Under the pieces are notes generated by a model that had not been told where the DNA came from, did not search any database, and saw only the letters and a list, made by a program, of their open reading frames with translations. The position numbers and the translations under genes are program-made. A stretch of DNA of 9,416 nucleotides from an uncultured Leucobacter sp. (GTDB lineage: Bacteria; Actinomycetota; Actinomycetes; Actinomycetales; Microbacteriaceae). Positions 6,223-9,416 of the stretch are shown in pieces. Within the stretch, counting starts at the first letter, position 1, and the number at the start of each line of letters is the position of its first letter. The stretch is from assembly GCA_937872275.1 (NCBI GenBank), contig CALMSE010000248.1, positions 1-9,416 of the forward strand, in the 5' to 3' direction.

Positions 6223-9200
6223 ATGGCGGAAGTTCACGCCGATGCTGAGCAGCAGCGGCCACCAGGCCGGCTGAGACGGCGCATGAGAAGGGCCGCCGGT
6301 GCGGTCGCGGCGGCAGCGGTGATCGCGTCATCGCTCGTCGTGGGAGGCGCGGGCGCAGCCCATGCGAATACGTCGACCGTGCCGATCACGCCGAACCCGG
6401 CGATGACGGATCAGTGCGACATCGATCTGGCGATCCAGCTCGACTACTCGACCTCGATGACGAACGCCCAGCTCACCGCGCAGGAGACCGCGGTCAAGAA
6501 TCTGGCCACGGCGCTGCTGGGCTACCCGGTGAGGATCGCCGTCTTCAACTTCGGCTCGAACTCGCCGATCGACGGAACCGCCGCGAACACGCCCCTCCTG
6601 CTGACCTCGGTGCAGACCCAGGCGGGGGTCGACGCGATCCACGCGAAGCTCGACGCCTTCAGCCGCTCCGGCACCAACTACACGAACTGGCAGGCGGCCT
6701 TCGACACCGTTCGCGGCACCGGCGAGTCCTATGACATGCTCGCGCTCGTGACCGACGGCAACCCGACGCGGATCAACCACCCCAGCATGATCCAGGACAC
6801 CGCCGACAACCCGGTGAACCAGGCCATCGTCGACGGCGGTGTCACCGCGGCGAACCAGCTCAAGGCCGAGGGAACCCGCATCGTCGGCGTCGCCGTCACC
6901 GACAACCTCGGCGGCACCGGCTCCAACGCCTACCAGGCCATGCTCAGGCAGATCCCTCAGGTCTCCGGCCCGGTCGAGGGCAGCGACTACTACCTCGGCG
7001 GTCTCGCGAGCCTGCAGCAGACGCTGCTCGACCTCGTCAACGCGAACTGCGCGACGATCGATCTCGACAAGTCCGGCACCCTGTCGGCCGACGGCAACAC
7101 GATCGACTACGAGTTCGCCATCGAGAACACGGGCATCGTCACGCTGACCGATGTCCAGCTGACCGATCCGCTGCCCGGTCTCTCCGCCTTCACCTGGGGC
7201 GCCTGGCCGAACCCGGCGCAGCCCGGCGTGCTGCAGCCCGGCGAGTCGGTGACCGCGACCGCGAGCTACACGGTGACGGCCGAGGACCGCGAGAACGAGA
7301 ACGTGCACAACGAGGCGACCGCCGACGGCCTTCCGCCGACGGGGTCGACCCGCACCACCGACACCGACACGGAGGACGTGCCGATCCTTCCCGCGCCCGC
7401 CGATCCCTCGATCACGCTGACGAAGACCGCCGACCCGCTGAGCTACTCGGCAGTCGGCCAGACGGTCACCTACACCTTCCTGGTCGAGAACGACGGCGAT
7501 GTGCCGCTCACCGCGGTCGACGTCGACGACGAGCTGGCAGGTCTGAGCGACGTCACCTTCGCCGTCTGGCCGGGCGCGCCCGGTGCACTCCAGCCGGGTC
7601 AGTCCGTCACCGGAACGGCCACCCTCACCATCACGCAGGCGCACATCGACGCCGGCAGGATCGACAACACGGCGACCGCCACCGGCACGCCTCCCGAGCT
7701 GCCCGACGGCAGCACTCCCGATCCGGTGACCGACACCGACGACGCGACCGTCACCGGTCCCGCGCTCGCACCCGCTCTGACCCTCGAGAAGGAAGCGGAT
7801 GTCGACGCCTACGAGCTCGGCGATGAGATCACCTACACCTTCACGATCGAGAACACCGGAAACGTCACGTTCAGCGGCGTCACGGTCACCGATCCGCTCG
7901 CGGGCCTTTCCGAGCTGGACTACACCTGGCCGGTCGGCAACGCCGATGGCGTGCTCGCACCGGGTCAGACCGCGACGGCGACCGCCACCTACACGGCCAC
8001 CCAGGCCGATGTCGACCGTGGATTCGTGCACAACGCCGCGACCGCGACCGGCACCCCGCCGCCCGGACCGGATCCGCAGAACCCGCCGCAGCCGCCGGTC
8101 ACACCGCCGGCCGAGGTGACCGTGCTCGGGCCCGACGCCGATCCCGCGATCGAGCTCGACAAGACCGGCGCGCTCTCGGAGGACGAGAGCACCGTCACCT
8201 ACACCTTCGTGGCGACCAACACCGGCAACGTGACACTCACCGACGTGGTGATCACCGACCCGCTCACCGGCCTCTCCGCCATCTCCCACGACTGGAGCGA
8301 TGCGACGGCCGAGGGCGTGCTCGCCCCGGGCGAGTGGGTGACCGGCACCGCCACCTACACGGTGACGCCGGGCGACCGCGACGCCGGATCGATCGTCAAC
8401 CTCGCAACGGTCGTGGGCACCGGCCCCGATCGTCTCGAGGATCCGACGGACCCCGATTCGCCCGTTGTTCCGGGCGAGACGGTGAGCGACACCGACCCGA
8501 ACCAGCTCGATCTCGACCAGACGGCGGCGATCCAGCTGATCAAGGAGGGCGAGCTCGATGGTGAGGGAGCCGCGGCTTCGCAGCCCGGCGACCTCGTGAA
8601 CTACACCTTCACGATCGAGAACACCGGCAAGGTCACACTGAGCGGCGTCACCGTCACCGATGAGATGCTTGCCGAGGCCGGCGTGACCATCGTGATCGAG
8701 GACGACGCCTGGCCGGGCGACGTCGGCGTGCTCCAGGCCGGCCAGAGCGTCATCGGTCACGCGAGCTACCCGCTCACGCAGGCCGACATCGACAACGGCC
8801 GGGTCGACAACGTCGCCATCGCCACGGGTGTCTCGACGATCCCCGATCCGGAGAACCCGGGCGAGTTCGTCACCCCGAGCGACGACGACGAGGCCACCGT
8901 CCCCGTGAACGCCGATCCGGCGCTCTCGCTGGTGAAGACCGGCGGGTTCGACGACGAGGCGGTCGTGGGCGACACGGTCACCTACACCTTCACCGTGGAG
9001 AACACGGGCAACCAGACCCTGAGCGGCGTCGTGATCACTGATGAGATGCTGGCCGACGCCGGTGTGTCGATCGTGTTCGCGGATGACGCGTGGCCGGGCG
9101 CCGAGGGCGTCTTGGCTCCGGGTCAGCAGGTGGAGGCGAGCGCGGTCTACACGCTCACGCAGGCCGATGTCGACGCGGGTCACGTGCACAACGTCGCCTC

Positions 9201-9416
9201 CGCGACGGGCACGCCTCCCACCCCGCCGGGTGGGGAGACGCCGCCGCCGCTGCCTCCGGTCGAGGACGACGTGGATCTGCCGATCCCGGGCGAGGCGTCG
9301 ATCTCGCTGGTGAAGACCGGCGAACTACTCGGCGAGGCCCAGGCAGGCGACCTGGTGGAGTACACCTTCACGGTGACCAACACCGGCGAGCTGACGCTGA
9401 GCGGCGTCTCGATCAC
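6223..9416 (+). CDS. Secreted giant surface protein: signal peptide, VWA domain, DUF11-type repeats; 3' end missing
   Basis: At least 1064 residues, open to the right edge. Residues 1-48 are a long signal peptide: an Arg-rich stretch (RLRRRMRR, 16-23), a hydrophobic core, and a likely cleavage after AHA-48. Residues about 65-276 form a von Willebrand A domain with a complete-looking metal site: D74-x-S76-x-S78 (DYSTS), T151 in SGTNYTN and D178 in VTDG. C65 and C276 bracket this domain and are the only cysteines I see in the mature part. Seven repeats of about 117-131 residues follow, each with a VTYTFTIENTGNVTLSGV-like core, a WP/APGQ turn and an HNxATATGTPP end; these are DUF11/DUF7507-type stalk modules. 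Probable role: adhesion or cell-surface stalk, with the VWA tip binding a ligand through a divalent metal. A sorting signal is expected beyond the window. It is divergent from the membrane-tethered sigma factor, a possible regulator. Confidence 0.92.
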   Translation, partial: MAEVHADAEQQRPPGRLRRRMRRAAGAVAAAAVIASSLVVGGAGAAHANTSTVPITPNPAMTDQCDIDLAIQLDYSTSMTNAQLTAQETAVKNLATALLGYPVRIAVFNFGSNSPIDGTAANTPLLLTSVQTQAGVDAIHAKLDAFSRSGTNYTNWQAAFDTVRGTGESYDMLALVTDGNPTRINHPSMIQDTADNPVNQAIVDGGVTAANQLKAEGTRIVGVAVTDNLGGTGSNAYQAMLRQIPQVSGPVEGSDYYLGGLASLQQTLLDLVNANCATIDLDKSGTLSADGNTIDYEFAIENTGIVTLTDVQLTDPLPGLSAFTWGAWPNPAQPGVLQPGESVTATASYTVTAEDRENENVHNEATADGLPPTGSTRTTDTDTEDVPILPAPADPSITLTKTADPLSYSAVGQTVTYTFLVENDGDVPLTAVDVDDELAGLSDVTFAVWPGAPGALQPGQSVTGTATLTITQAHIDAGRIDNTATATGTPPELPDGSTPDPVTDTDDATVTGPALAPALTLEKEADVDAYELGDEITYTFTIENTGNVTFSGVTVTDPLAGLSELDYTWPVGNADGVLAPGQTATATATYTATQADVDRGFVHNAATATGTPPPGPDPQNPPQPPVTPPAEVTVLGPDADPAIELDKTGALSEDESTVTYTFVATNTGNVTLTDVVITDPLTGLSAISHDWSDATAEGVLAPGEWVTGTATYTVTPGDRDAGSIVNLATVVGTGPDRLEDPTDPDSPVVPGETVSDTDPNQLDLDQTAAIQLIKEGELDGEGAAASQPGDLVNYTFTIENTGKVTLSGVTVTDEMLAEAGVTIVIEDDAWPGDVGVLQAGQSVIGHASYPLTQADIDNGRVDNVAIATGVSTIPDPENPGEFVTPSDDDEATVPVNADPALSLVKTGGFDDEAVVGDTVTYTFTVENTGNQTLSGVVITDEMLADAGVSIVFADDAWPGAEGVLAPGQQVEASAVYTLTQADVDAGHVHNVASATGTPPTPPGGETPPPLPPVEDDVDLPIPGEASISLVKTGELLGEAQAGDLVEYTFTVTNTGELTLSGVSI
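7051..9416 (+). repeat. Array of seven DUF11-type coding repeats (last one partial)
   Basis: Units begin at about 7051, 7402, 7771, 8140, 8521, 8914 and 9292, a period of 351-393 bp. Each starts with an acidic/proline lead and a (I/L)-x-L-x-K segment. Units 1-4 have a short DPL-x-GLS loop. Units 5 and 6 share a longer DEMLA(E/D)AGV(T/S)IV insert, so they form a sub-family, perhaps from a later duplication. The DNA repeats are diverged, so the array looks old rather than freshly expanded. Confidence 0.85.

Noticed and set aside
6328..9189. A 953-codon open frame on the minus strand opposite the VWA/repeat gene
   Set aside because: The product is Arg/Gly/Val/His-rich with no recognisable domain and mirrors the repeats of the sense gene. 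Stops are absent because TCA, TTA and CTA are rare in the codon pattern of the sense strand.
1..9416. tRNA, rRNA, CRISPR arrays, insertion sequences and phage genes
   Set aside because: Looked for by eye on both strands. No cloverleaf, regularly spaced identical DNA repeats, transposase or phage proteins were seen.

Overview
The window comes from a high-GC Gram-positive actinobacterium. Codons strongly prefer G or C in the third position, exported proteins are built from DUF11/DUF5979/SdrD_B-type modules, and one gene appears to be transcribed without a leader. The gene mix would suit Microbacteriaceae (for example Leucobacter or Microbacterium), but that placement is inference.

Layout. (1) 1-2307, + strand: the 3' part of a large surface-protein gene with DUF11-like, SdrD_B-like and two DUF5979-like modules, ending in a membrane anchor with a degenerate sorting motif. 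(2) 2308-2602: a convergent intergenic region with two terminator-type hairpins and one very long near-perfect palindrome. (3) 2603-3274, - strand: a TetR/AcrR-family repressor of the WHG type. It is divergent from (4) 3358-4005, + strand, a flavodoxin-fold NAD(P)H-dependent oxidoreductase. The gap between them holds four alternating copies of the half-site CTTGAC/GTCAAG, so this is a self-contained repressor/oxidoreductase module. (5) 4012-5864, - strand: an ECF sigma factor fused to a zinc-finger and a membrane segment, followed in the -1 frame by a well-formed Ig-like C-terminal domain. The two frames together would make one 617-residue transmembrane sigma factor. As written, they are separated by a frame shift at a run of five Gs (4835-4839). 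(6) 5865-6222: a divergent intergenic and leader region with hairpins and a direct repeat but no firm gene. (7) 6223 to the right edge, + strand: a secreted giant with a signal peptide, a von Willebrand A domain and at least seven DUF11-type repeats, running off the window.

How the parts fit. The sigma gene and the giant VWA/repeat protein are divergent neighbours sharing one control region. The likely reading is that the membrane-tethered sigma factor, possibly with an extracellular sensing domain, controls the adjacent surface protein and perhaps itself. That regulatory link is inferred from position. The split sigma/ectodomain gene is the most unusual item here. The TetR/oxidoreductase pair looks like a separate module, perhaps for quinone or electrophile stress.
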